The notes beneath the pieces are model-generated. The model was given only the letters and a program-made list of their open reading frames with translations. It was not told the DNA's origin and did no database searches. Of a stretch of DNA of 13,887 nucleotides, positions 7,793 through 13,887 are shown one piece after another; the first letter of the stretch is position 1, and each line of letters opens with the position of its first letter. Position numbers and translations under genes: made by a program. Source of the stretch: Bacteroidales bacterium UBA6828 (GTDB lineage Bacteria > Bacteroidota > Bacteroidia > Bacteroidales > Paludibacteraceae); NCBI GenBank assembly GCA_002452095.1, contig DKEG01000069.1, positions 17,497 to 31,383 on the forward strand, in the 5' to 3' direction.

Positions 7793-7927
7793 AAAACATA
7801 CCTGCAAAACAAGAAATGTTCAATATGCGAACAGCAAACGCTTGTTATAGGATGCGCATAGGATAGGCATAGGATAGCGAGAGGTTGTCGGCTTTTGACA
7901 TTCTTTTTGAAAGAAAAATACAACATT
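7793..7927. other. intergenic region between the nucleoside kinase and the SPOR gene
   Basis: This 135-base gap holds a small hairpin, TGTTC (7817-7821) with GAACA (7829-7833) over a 7-base loop, flanked by a wider AACAAG/CTTGTT pair (7808-7813, 7841-7846). No T-run follows, so it is not a clear terminator. The 11-bp repeat comes next. I see no good TTTG/TAnnTTTG promoter; read-through from the gyrB operon is possible. Confidence 0.4.
7845..7877. repeat. 11-bp tandem repeat (GCATAGGATAG), two full copies and one degenerate
   Basis: GCATAGGATAG occurs at 7856-7866 and 7867-7877. A degenerate copy (7845-7855) sits one period upstream and keeps ATAGGAT. The reverse complement of the unit's first ten bases, TATCCTATGC, is exactly the first ten bases of this window, upstream of gyrB, so the same unit appears in two intergenic regions in opposite orientation. 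Confidence 0.85.
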
Positions 7928-8371
7928 ATGAAACAACTGATTTTATCTATATTCTGCCTGTTGGCAGCCTTAGCGGTACAGGCGAACGACTCAGTGCCAA
8001 GTCGCCCGAATATATTTGACGATATGCCCAATGTGCAGTTGCATCAGGACTCACTTGTAGGTGCCTTGATGGAGCATAAAATCAACGGGCAGGGAGAAAT
8101 CGCAGAAATAAACGGTTATCGTGTGCAGATCTACTCGTCCAATCGGCAGCAAACAGCCAAAGCGGAAGCACTCCAACTCGAAAAAGACATTACCGACAAG
8201 GTTTCTATGCCGGTCTATGTGCTCTATATGCCGCCATTTTGGAAAGTCCGCTTGGGTAATTTCCGCACCTTTGATGAAGCAAACACATTCAAAAATCAAT
8301 TCCTCGCACAGTTCCCCGCTATGCAGGGCGACACGTATGTTGTGCGCGATAAAATACAAGTACTTCAATGA
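7928..8371 (+). CDS. small exported SPOR-domain protein
   Basis: With ATG at 7928 the product is 147 residues. It starts with a classic signal peptide (Lys3, hydrophobic core ILSIFCLLAALAV, cleavage probably after VQA at 19). The same frame could start at 7895, but that adds eleven residues before the signal peptide and is less likely. There is no lipobox: the core Cys at 10 is not in an L-x-x-C setting near a cleavage site. Residues about 62-143 form a SPOR domain (GYRVQIYSS strand, PFWKVRLGNF strand at 103-112, then FDEANTFKNQF helix). SPOR domains bind peptidoglycan strands lacking stem peptides, often at the septum, so the protein is probably a periplasmic cell-wall binder. Its stop overlaps the folE start by 4 bases (ATGA), although no functional link between the two is known. 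Confidence 0.85.
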   Translation: MKQLILSIFCLLAALAVQANDSVPSRPNIFDDMPNVQLHQDSLVGALMEHKINGQGEIAEINGYRVQIYSSNRQQTAKAEALQLEKDITDKVSMPVYVLYMPPFWKVRLGNFRTFDEANTFKNQFLAQFPAMQGDTYVVRDKIQVLQ

Positions 8372-8952
8372 ATTTGCAGACATTTACTCCCGATAGTGAA
8401 AAAACAGAACGCATTGCCGAAAATGTAACTTCTATTCTCACACAGTTGGGCGAGAACCCGTACCGTCAAGGTTTGGTCCGTACCCCGGAGCGGGTGGGCG
8501 AGGCATTGCAGTTTCTTACCAAAGGTTATAACGAAGACCCGGAAGCGATACTCCGTTCCGCCCTGTTCGAAGAAGATTACCGCCAGATGGTGGTGGTAAA
8601 AGATATTGAGTTCTATTCGCTCTGCGAACACCACATACTGCCTTTCTTCGGAAAAGTCCACGTGGCATATATCCCCAATGGAAGAATTACCGGTTTGAGC
8701 AAGATTGCCCGTATAGTGGACGTCTATGCCCGCCGCCTGCAAGTACAAGAGCGATTAACCACCCAGATCAAAGATTGCATCCAGAACACGCTCAACCCAT
8801 TGGGCGTAATGGTGGTTGTGGAGGCGGAACACCTCTGTATGCAGATGCGCGGCGTGCAGAAACCGCACAGTACCACTACCACCTCTGATTTCACCGGTGC
8901 TTTCACCCGCCAAGAGACACGCGACGAATTTCTCCGTCTCATCCGCGGATAG
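8368..8952 (+). CDS. folE: GTP cyclohydrolase I
   Basis: Converts GTP to 7,8-dihydroneopterin triphosphate, the first step of folate (tetrahydrofolate) biosynthesis, in the cytosol. The zinc ligands are in place: Cys86 and His89 in the CEHH motif (86-89) and Cys157 in EHLCMQMRG. The spacing equals that of E. coli Cys110, His113 and Cys181. Other family motifs are TPERVGEAL, GLSKIARIVDVYARRLQVQE and the STTTTS segment near the C-terminus. At 194 residues it is slightly shorter than E. coli FolE (222), the difference being at the N-terminus. The start lies inside the SPOR gene stop (ATGA) and is probably translationally coupled. It is followed directly by a strong terminator, so folE ends the + strand unit. 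Confidence 0.97.
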   Translation: MNLQTFTPDSEKTERIAENVTSILTQLGENPYRQGLVRTPERVGEALQFLTKGYNEDPEAILRSALFEEDYRQMVVVKDIEFYSLCEHHILPFFGKVHVAYIPNGRITGLSKIARIVDVYARRLQVQERLTTQIKDCIQNTLNPLGVMVVVEAEHLCMQMRGVQKPHSTTTTSDFTGAFTRQETRDEFLRLIRG

Positions 8953-8976
8953 TTTTTGGAGTATAATATGCACAAA

Positions 8977-9009
8977 AAAAAAGAGGGGCAACCATCGCCT
9001 CTCTTTTTT
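8977..9009. terminator. bidirectional intrinsic terminator between convergent genes
   Basis: A stem of about 13 base pairs runs from 8977-8989 to 8997-9009 with a 7-base loop. The GC-rich inner part AGAGGGGC pairs with GCCTCTCT (one G-T pair), and A-run and T-run flanks give a U-tract in either direction. It lies 24 bases after folE and 20 bases after the end of the porZ-like gene on the other strand, so it can serve both. Confidence 0.9.
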
Positions 9010-9029
9010 GTATTATTGCAGAACTGTGA

Positions 9030-12000
9030 TCAGTTCATTACCAGTATTTTAACTACCGTATGTTTTCCCTCCGCATTGCATAGGGCGGTATAGACTCCGC
9101 TGCCGACACGCTGTCCCTTGAAATTTCGACCATCCCACACGGCAGTACCCCCATTGCTCTTTGTCTTGCAAACAAGGTTTCCGCCTGCATCTACGATATT
9201 TACAGTAGTATTCTCCATCAATCCGGTAATAGTTATCATTCCTTCATAATTGGGTCGAACCGGGTTCGGGTAAGCATATGCCCCGCTGAAATCCTCCTGT
9301 GGAGCAGAAGCATCACTCTTATAGGAGGCTATACCTTTTCCTGTCCCTACAAATACCTCTCCTGTATTGGAGTTGATGGCAATAGACAAAATGGAATTGG
9401 AGGGTAATACCGAGTTTTCGGTGGTAAAATGCGCAATGGTTGTCAATCCGTCTGCCGACATCAGATAAATACCCGACGTCTCTGTGCCTATCCATTTGCG
9501 GTTGGCACCATCCACGGCGATGGCATTGATCTGCTCAGTCCCCAACAGATAATCAGCGAGGTTGGTTCCGTCATTGCGCGGTATCTTGATACGTGTACAC
9601 TGATTGGACGTAAAGAAATCCACCGTAGATGGTATCACAATGATTCCGGAAGGCGTACCCAACCATATATCACCATTCATATCCTGTGCCAGACAATAGA
9701 TAAACTCCGGTGTCAGTTGGATATTATCACCATCCACAAATGTACTACGTTTCAGACACTTGTCGTCACTTCCCGATGTAGGAGTACCGCCGTCATCCAA
9801 CAGAATGACACCGGTCTGTTTACGCTGGTCTATCATCCATTTGCGATGACTATCCCTGTTATCCACCGTTATCTCCCATGGTGTTTCAAAGCGTATCGCC
9901 TGTCCGTTGGAATACATATCCAAGCCGTACCATTTCCCCTGCGGAGTCATTATATTCACAGGGTGAGCATTTTGCCCGGTATTCAGCACCCATAGATTGC
10001 CCGATTCATCTATCATCAGTCCCTCAGTGCGGGTGTAATAATTCGGATTGTTCTCGGCTGCTGCACGAAGCGAACTGTTATCAACTCCATAATGGGCTAC
10101 AGCGACATCATTGCGGTATTCTATCACGCCCATACCATATAATGCTGCAAAGAAATGCTTGCTGTCGTTCGGATCTGCACAAATAGAGACCAGATCCCTC
10201 GGGTAGCCATACAGTCCTAATTGACTTCGAGTGGCAGAGGCAGAAATTTTGCGCCAATTGGTACCATTATAGATACTGAATGTACCGTCACGCGATGATT
10301 GTACTGCCCATCTGCCGCCACCTGCCACAAAGATCTGGTCTCCTGTATATTTTAACCGGTATCCGATATTGTTTGCAGGACCATCTGGCGGGAATGTCCG
10401 CAATTCCTTATTTCTGTTCACTCGGGCAATACCATAATTCGGGGCTGCCATCCAATAGCAGTCGCCGGATGCATCATATTGTATATCATTGATGCCATAA
10501 CTTCCCAAATTGCGTATCTCATCTTTGCCAATCTCAATAATGCCCTGTCCTTTCTGATTGGCTATCAGATGATTTGCATATCCTATTATCCAATATAGCG
10601 ATGTGGCATCTTTCACCCGATTCCAACTACCGTCTTTCTTTACATACAATACTGAATCTTGTAGTGCATACAAGGCATCGTTGGCTATCTGTATATCGCT
10701 CACTATCCTATTATTAGGGAGAGGTTGTTGTTTCCAGAATGAAAAATCCACCATGTTGTCAGCGGTAGATGCGGCATACAAAGCCTCTTCCGAAAGAGCA
10801 TACAATGTATCTTCCCATACCGCCAAACGCTGCACGTTTACCGCTTGTGCGCTATCGCCTATATAGTAGGTATCTATCACTTCAGCCTTTTTTGTATTGA
10901 TAGCCACGATACCAAACGGCATTGCCAAATACGTACAGCCATCTGCAACAAAAATATCGTTCACTGTTACAGGTATCGTTGCCGCTTTCTGGTATAAGTC
11001 CGGCATCTGGGTAACGAATCCGTCATCCGATAGCAGATCTATACGTCCGTCAGCATAACAAATGATAAGTTGTTTGGTTGTGCTGTCGTATGCAATATGC
11101 ACAATATCGCTGCCGTTCAACCCCGTCGATTTATTCCAGAGTGTGAAAGTCTCATCTTGTTTGTTCAGAGAAAACAAAGCCCCGTCGGCAAGCCCATATA
11201 CTTCGGTCGCACTATATGCCACTTCCTTCATTTGGGCGTACGAATAATGCAGTTTCCATTGCTGCATACTGCCATAATCGGGTACATCAACGTCATAGTC
11301 AGTTTCGTCCCTCAAATCCGTTGATTGATCAGTACAAGAAACGATTCCTTTGCTCGTTCCTATATACATCATGTCGTTCACATCATCCCATGCCAACGAC
11401 ATCACATAGTTGCTCGGCATTGGAGAATTATCCGTGGTATAGTGGGCTTCTATTGTCTGCCAATCTGCAGAAAGCACATATACTCCCACCGTTGTGGTAC
11501 CAATCCAGATACGCCCATTTTTATCAGTATCAATGGCATATACTTCATTTGAAAGAAAAGGTTGCTCGCCATTATCTTCTTGAATATCAATACGCAGACA
11601 TAGATCGGATGTAAAGAAATCTACTGTGTCAGTGATAATAATTACGCCATCTCGCGTCCCTAACCATATATTATCATTATCATCCTGAAAGCATTTGTAC
11701 AATGGCAATGTAGTCAGGTCTATTTCTGAACCATCAGCCTCGTGCAATGCCGAACGGTAAATCGCCCTGTCGTCCGAAGCATCAAGTGTTCCCTTATCGT
11801 CCATCAATACCAATCCGGAGCCTTTTCGGGGAAGTAAGAACCACTTATGGTTCTGATTGCGATTGTCAAGGATCAAATCCCCCGTTGTATCGTAATATGG
11901 CTCACGATTACTCAATGTAACGGTTACTCCCGTCCAAACGCCGTTGGCGGAACGGCATTGCAATTGGTTGGTAGCCGTGTTGCTATTCACCAACCATAAG

Positions 12001-13121
12001 TTTCCTGCCTTGTCGTACATTCCTCCACTGGTACGGGTATAATTCTTCGGATTGTGCTCCACAGCGGTTATCAGTGAACTATTGTTCGGCAGATACTGCT
12101 GTACCAATTTGCTGCCTTGAAACTCATATACACCGGTACCGTAACTGGTTACGAAATAGTGCATTGCGTCTTTCGGGTCAACCGATACGTGCATAAAATC
12201 CTTGGCAGGATTACCTGTTTGGGCTTGTATCGAATCCTGCGGGATGTTTATCCATTGCGTGCCGTCATACACCATCACATTACCGGGATCGTTATACTGC
12301 ACAGCCCAACGACCGCCGGAAACCACATACAGATGCCCCTGCGTGGCAGTCATATCATAGGGGGTATTGGTCAGCGGACCTTGCGGCTTATAGGTACTGC
12401 GGCTACCGATAGCATCCACACGCACAATCCCTTCGCTGTCGCCTGCTGTCCAGACATCGCCACTCTCATCGGTATATTGTATGCCCTTTTGGGTATCGCG
12501 TGCAATACGCCCGACTGCCTCCGTATGCCAATAGCGGTAGTCGGGCAGGTTGTCGCGCAATGCAGCCTTGTACATTGTTTTTCCGGAAAAGGCATAGATA
12601 CTGTCATCTTGAAAAACAATATCTTCCACTTTCACTTCCGTGGCATTGGCACCGATATAGTATGTATCCACCAACTCGCGTTTGTTCAACCGGAATGTAA
12701 CTATACCAAAGTCCATAGCCAGATATGCCCGTCCGTTGTACACTGTGATATTGTTGATGGTCTTGGTAGCCATCATATCCTTGGTGTACAACCCCGATAC
12801 GTACTCTATTTGCCCGTTATGCAGCACATCTATTTTACCGTCTGCATAGGCAATAATCAGCATATCGGTTCCTTGGTCGTAGTAAATACGCACGATATTT
12901 GAGCCGTGCAAGCCACTCCCCGCATTATATATGTTTATCTTTTCGGTCTGTTTGTCCACGGAATACAAGGCACCATCCGATACGGCAAAGACCAAATCAT
13001 CCGTCATAGCAATCTGCTCCACATTATTGTAAGCAAACAGCGTCTTCCAATAGGCTTCAGCCGACAGCGGTGTCGCCAAAATCAGCAACACCACCCAAAG
13101 CCACGTCCATTTATTTCTCAT
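9030..13121 (-). CDS. PorZ-like T9SS protein with two tandem PorZ propeller regions
   Basis: A 1363-residue exported protein. Residues 1-23 are a signal peptide (cleavage after AEA). Residues 24-618 and 622-1275 are two diverged copies of the same region. Both show SDGALYS/ADGALFS, AYADGKID/CYADGRID, DFGIV/PFGIV, DTYYIG, GGRWAVQ, NSSL, YTRT, VDFFTS and GTxKGI in the same order. Several blades carry the two-component-regulator-propeller motif (D-x-x-G-x-I/L-W-x-G). Residues 1280-1363 are a T9SS type A sorting domain (YPNPV start, then GSGVYTA and a KILV end). PorZ of Porphyromonas gingivalis is one such region (two 7-bladed propellers) plus a C-terminal domain, about 780 residues. It sits on the cell surface in the attachment complex with PorU, PorV and PorQ and is reported to bind anionic LPS. 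Here the region is doubled and only one sorting domain is kept. A GGA-type Shine-Dalgarno (13128-13132) precedes the ATG. Assignment to PorZ is by recalled similarity. Confidence 0.8.
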   Translation of the reverse strand: MRNKWTWLWVVLLILATPLSAEAYWKTLFAYNNVEQIAMTDDLVFAVSDGALYSVDKQTEKINIYNAGSGLHGSNIVRIYYDQGTDMLIIAYADGKIDVLHNGQIEYVSGLYTKDMMATKTINNITVYNGRAYLAMDFGIVTFRLNKRELVDTYYIGANATEVKVEDIVFQDDSIYAFSGKTMYKAALRDNLPDYRYWHTEAVGRIARDTQKGIQYTDESGDVWTAGDSEGIVRVDAIGSRSTYKPQGPLTNTPYDMTATQGHLYVVSGGRWAVQYNDPGNVMVYDGTQWINIPQDSIQAQTGNPAKDFMHVSVDPKDAMHYFVTSYGTGVYEFQGSKLVQQYLPNNSSLITAVEHNPKNYTRTSGGMYDKAGNLWLVNSNTATNQLQCRSANGVWTGVTVTLSNREPYYDTTGDLILDNRNQNHKWFLLPRKGSGLVLMDDKGTLDASDDRAIYRSALHEADGSEIDLTTLPLYKCFQDDNDNIWLGTRDGVIIITDTVDFFTSDLCLRIDIQEDNGEQPFLSNEVYAIDTDKNGRIWIGTTTVGVYVLSADWQTIEAHYTTDNSPMPSNYVMSLAWDDVNDMMYIGTSKGIVSCTDQSTDLRDETDYDVDVPDYGSMQQWKLHYSYAQMKEVAYSATEVYGLADGALFSLNKQDETFTLWNKSTGLNGSDIVHIAYDSTTKQLIICYADGRIDLLSDDGFVTQMPDLYQKAATIPVTVNDIFVADGCTYLAMPFGIVAINTKKAEVIDTYYIGDSAQAVNVQRLAVWEDTLYALSEEALYAASTADNMVDFSFWKQQPLPNNRIVSDIQIANDALYALQDSVLYVKKDGSWNRVKDATSLYWIIGYANHLIANQKGQGIIEIGKDEIRNLGSYGINDIQYDASGDCYWMAAPNYGIARVNRNKELRTFPPDGPANNIGYRLKYTGDQIFVAGGGRWAVQSSRDGTFSIYNGTNWRKISASATRSQLGLYGYPRDLVSICADPNDSKHFFAALYGMGVIEYRNDVAVAHYGVDNSSLRAAAENNPNYYTRTEGLMIDESGNLWVLNTGQNAHPVNIMTPQGKWYGLDMYSNGQAIRFETPWEITVDNRDSHRKWMIDQRKQTGVILLDDGGTPTSGSDDKCLKRSTFVDGDNIQLTPEFIYCLAQDMNGDIWLGTPSGIIVIPSTVDFFTSNQCTRIKIPRNDGTNLADYLLGTEQINAIAVDGANRKWIGTETSGIYLMSADGLTTIAHFTTENSVLPSNSILSIAINSNTGEVFVGTGKGIASYKSDASAPQEDFSGAYAYPNPVRPNYEGMITITGLMENTTVNIVDAGGNLVCKTKSNGGTAVWDGRNFKGQRVGSGVYTALCNAEGKHTVVKILVMN
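9033..9281 (-). other. T9SS type A C-terminal sorting domain of the PorZ-like protein
   Basis: Residues 1280-1363 begin with AYPNPV and end with the VGSGVYTA strand and the KILVMN tail, the pattern of T9SS CTDs. In PorZ the domain is needed for export but is reported to be retained rather than cleaved. It occurs only once here, after the second propeller region. Confidence 0.85.
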
Positions 13122-13127
13122 AGAACA

Positions 13128-13132
13128 TCCTT
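13128..13132 (-). promoter_or_regulatory. Shine-Dalgarno-like site of the PorZ-like gene
   Basis: On the - strand AAGGA ends six bases before the ATG. It is worth noting because most Bacteroidetes genes, including the others here, show none. It lies in the 16-base gap after rdgB. An ATG overlapping this site is out of frame and reaches a stop after five codons, so 13121 is the right start. Confidence 0.6.
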
Positions 13133-13137
13133 AATTA

Positions 13138-13728
13138 TTATAAAATGCCACATAGTGCCTGTATCGCACGCGCACGATGGCTGATACTATTCTTGATTTC
13201 CGCAGGCAACTCGGCAAATGTCTTGTCGTACCCCTCCGGAACAAACAGCGGATCATATCCGAATCCCCCGTCTCCACGTTCTCCTATGGCTATCTCGCCA
13301 CGTACTATGCCTTCCACCTGCTCGGTTTTGCCGTTGCGTATCAACGTAACCACCGTGCGGAATTGTGCCTGTCTGTTGTTTATTCCCTCCAACTCGGTCA
13401 AGGCTTTCTTGCGGTTGTTCTCCGGGTTGGACGGTTCGCCTGCCCAACGTGCAGTATAAACACCGGGTTTGCCGCCCAATGCACTAATCTCCAAACCCGT
13501 ATCGTCCGCAAACACCCCGTCTATCATAGTGCTGTGTGCATTGTGCATTATATATTGATACACCTCTTCCGCTTTGATACGCGAGTTCTCTTCCAAAGTT
13601 GTCCCCGTCTCATCAATCTCCTTGTCAAAACCAATCTCGTGCAAACTGATTACCTCCACATCTGCAGGCAATATCTCCCGTACCTCTTGCAACTTGTGCG
13701 CATTATTTGTAGCAAATACCAATCTCAT
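13138..13728 (-). CDS. rdgB: non-canonical purine NTP pyrophosphatase (Ham1/RdgB family)
   Basis: Hydrolyses ITP, dITP and XTP to the monophosphates and pyrophosphate, keeping deaminated purines out of DNA and RNA; cytosolic. All family motifs are in place: ATNNAHK at 6-12 (the S/T-x-N-x-x-K substrate loop), ADDTGLEI at 74-81 with the catalytic Asp, ARWAG near 93-97, GGFGYDPLF at 154-162 and SHRARA at 183-188. The length of 196 residues is normal. It is the first gene after a good promoter and is followed 16 bases later by the PorZ-like gene, so both are probably on one transcript. The biochemical roles are unrelated, so the pairing looks like genomic neighbourhood rather than pathway. Confidence 0.95.
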   Translation of the reverse strand: MRLVFATNNAHKLQEVREILPADVEVISLHEIGFDKEIDETGTTLEENSRIKAEEVYQYIMHNAHSTMIDGVFADDTGLEISALGGKPGVYTARWAGEPSNPENNRKKALTELEGINNRQAQFRTVVTLIRNGKTEQVEGIVRGEIAIGERGDGGFGYDPLFVPEGYDKTFAELPAEIKNSISHRARAIQALCGIL

Positions 13729-13751
13729 ATTTTTCCCTTGAATATACGCTG

Positions 13752-13783
13752 CAAAGTTACAAAAAAAATCCTACATTGCCAAA
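13752..13783 (-). promoter_or_regulatory. Bacteroidetes-type promoter of rdgB and the PorZ-like gene
   Basis: Read on the - strand, TTTG (13783-13780) is followed after 20 bases by TAACTTTG (13759-13752), a full match to the -33 TTTG / -7 TAnnTTTG consensus. Transcription would start around 13744-13748, leaving a short leader of about 16-20 bases before the rdgB ATG at 13728. Confidence 0.8.
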
Positions 13784-13818
13784 TGCGTATTTCCTTTTGC
13801 AGGTAGATATTCTCCTCT

Positions 13819-13856
13819 AATATGCAGAATATGCAAATAATATGCAGTATATGCAA
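13819..13856. repeat. 9-bp tandem repeat AATATGCAR, four copies
   Basis: AATATGCAG (13819-13827), AATATGCAA (13828-13836), AATATGCAG (13839-13847) and TATATGCAA (13848-13856). Copies two and three are separated by AT, so the pattern is also a 20-bp dimer repeated twice. It lies 35-75 bases upstream of the rdgB -33 element. No gene is visible from here to the right edge of the window. Confidence 0.85.
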
Positions 13857-13887
13857 AAATCCATACTCCATAATACCAATTACGTAG

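Noticed and set aside
7817..7833. Hairpin after the nucleoside kinase as a terminator
   Set aside because: The stem is only 5 bp with no T-run after it.
7890..7927. Possible promoter before the SPOR gene (TTTTG and a TCTTTTTG word)
   Set aside because: The spacing between a TTG word and the -7-like word is only 14 bases, and the second position is C rather than A; too weak to annotate.
9859..9867. DnaA-box-like word (TTATCCACC) and the presence of gyrB as signs of a replication origin
   Set aside because: It is a single imperfect match inside a coding region, with no cluster, no dnaA, dnaN or recF nearby, and no AT-rich unwinding region.
12117..12902. Long + strand open frame (261 codons) opposite the PorZ-like gene
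   Set aside because: The - strand frame has a signal peptide, propeller motifs and a sorting domain; the + strand frame is an antisense shadow rich in His, Ile and Cys.
13177..13806. Open + strand frame of 209 codons opposite rdgB
   Set aside because: It is a shadow of rdgB and runs through the rdgB promoter; no recognisable motifs.

Overview
The window looks like a chromosomal segment of a member of the Bacteroidetes, probably the order Bacteroidales. Three things point there. Both clear promoters have the Bacteroidetes form (TTTG-like -33, TAnnTTTG -7). One gene product carries a type IX secretion system (T9SS) C-terminal sorting domain. Several gene families (the gyrase B, a TGS-fused nucleoside kinase, and a PorZ-like propeller protein) have the form I know from this group. 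Base composition is mid-range and even across the genes, with no insertion sequence, phage or CRISPR signal, so this reads as core genome. I cannot name the genus.

Layout: positions 1-424 are non-coding, with two short-unit tandem repeats, a Bacteroidetes promoter and a leader of about 150 bases. Then follow six tightly packed + strand genes: gyrB (gyrase B), a LOG-family Rossmann protein, a cytosolic protein ending in a glycoside-hydrolase-16/lectin-like domain, kdsA and kdsD (3-deoxy-D-manno-octulosonate, KDO, synthesis for LPS), and a TGS/SAD-nucleoside kinase fusion. Gaps are 9, 9, 41, -4 and -1 bases, which suggests one operon. After a 135-base gap with another short-unit repeat come a small exported SPOR-domain protein and folE (GTP cyclohydrolase I), which overlap by 4 bases. 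A strong bidirectional terminator (about 8977-9009) separates these from the - strand genes.

The - strand carries rdgB (house-cleaning NTP pyrophosphatase), read from a good Bacteroidetes promoter at 13752-13783, and then, 16 bases downstream, a very large 1363-residue PorZ-like protein. A fourth short-unit repeat lies upstream of the rdgB promoter.

The most interesting object is the PorZ-like gene. It holds two full-length, well-diverged PorZ-type propeller regions in one chain, behind one signal peptide and in front of one sorting domain. The first copy lacks about 67 residues of its first propeller. PorZ is the T9SS attachment-complex protein reported to bind anionic LPS, so a doubled PorZ beside (though not co-transcribed with) KDO genes is suggestive. 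The second point of interest is the unrecognised 433-residue protein, which combines an N-terminal repetitive charged region with a GH16-like fold that seems to lack its catalytic acids. The third is the set of 9- and 11-base tandem repeats sitting only in the three promoter-type intergenic regions, two of which share the same 10-base word.
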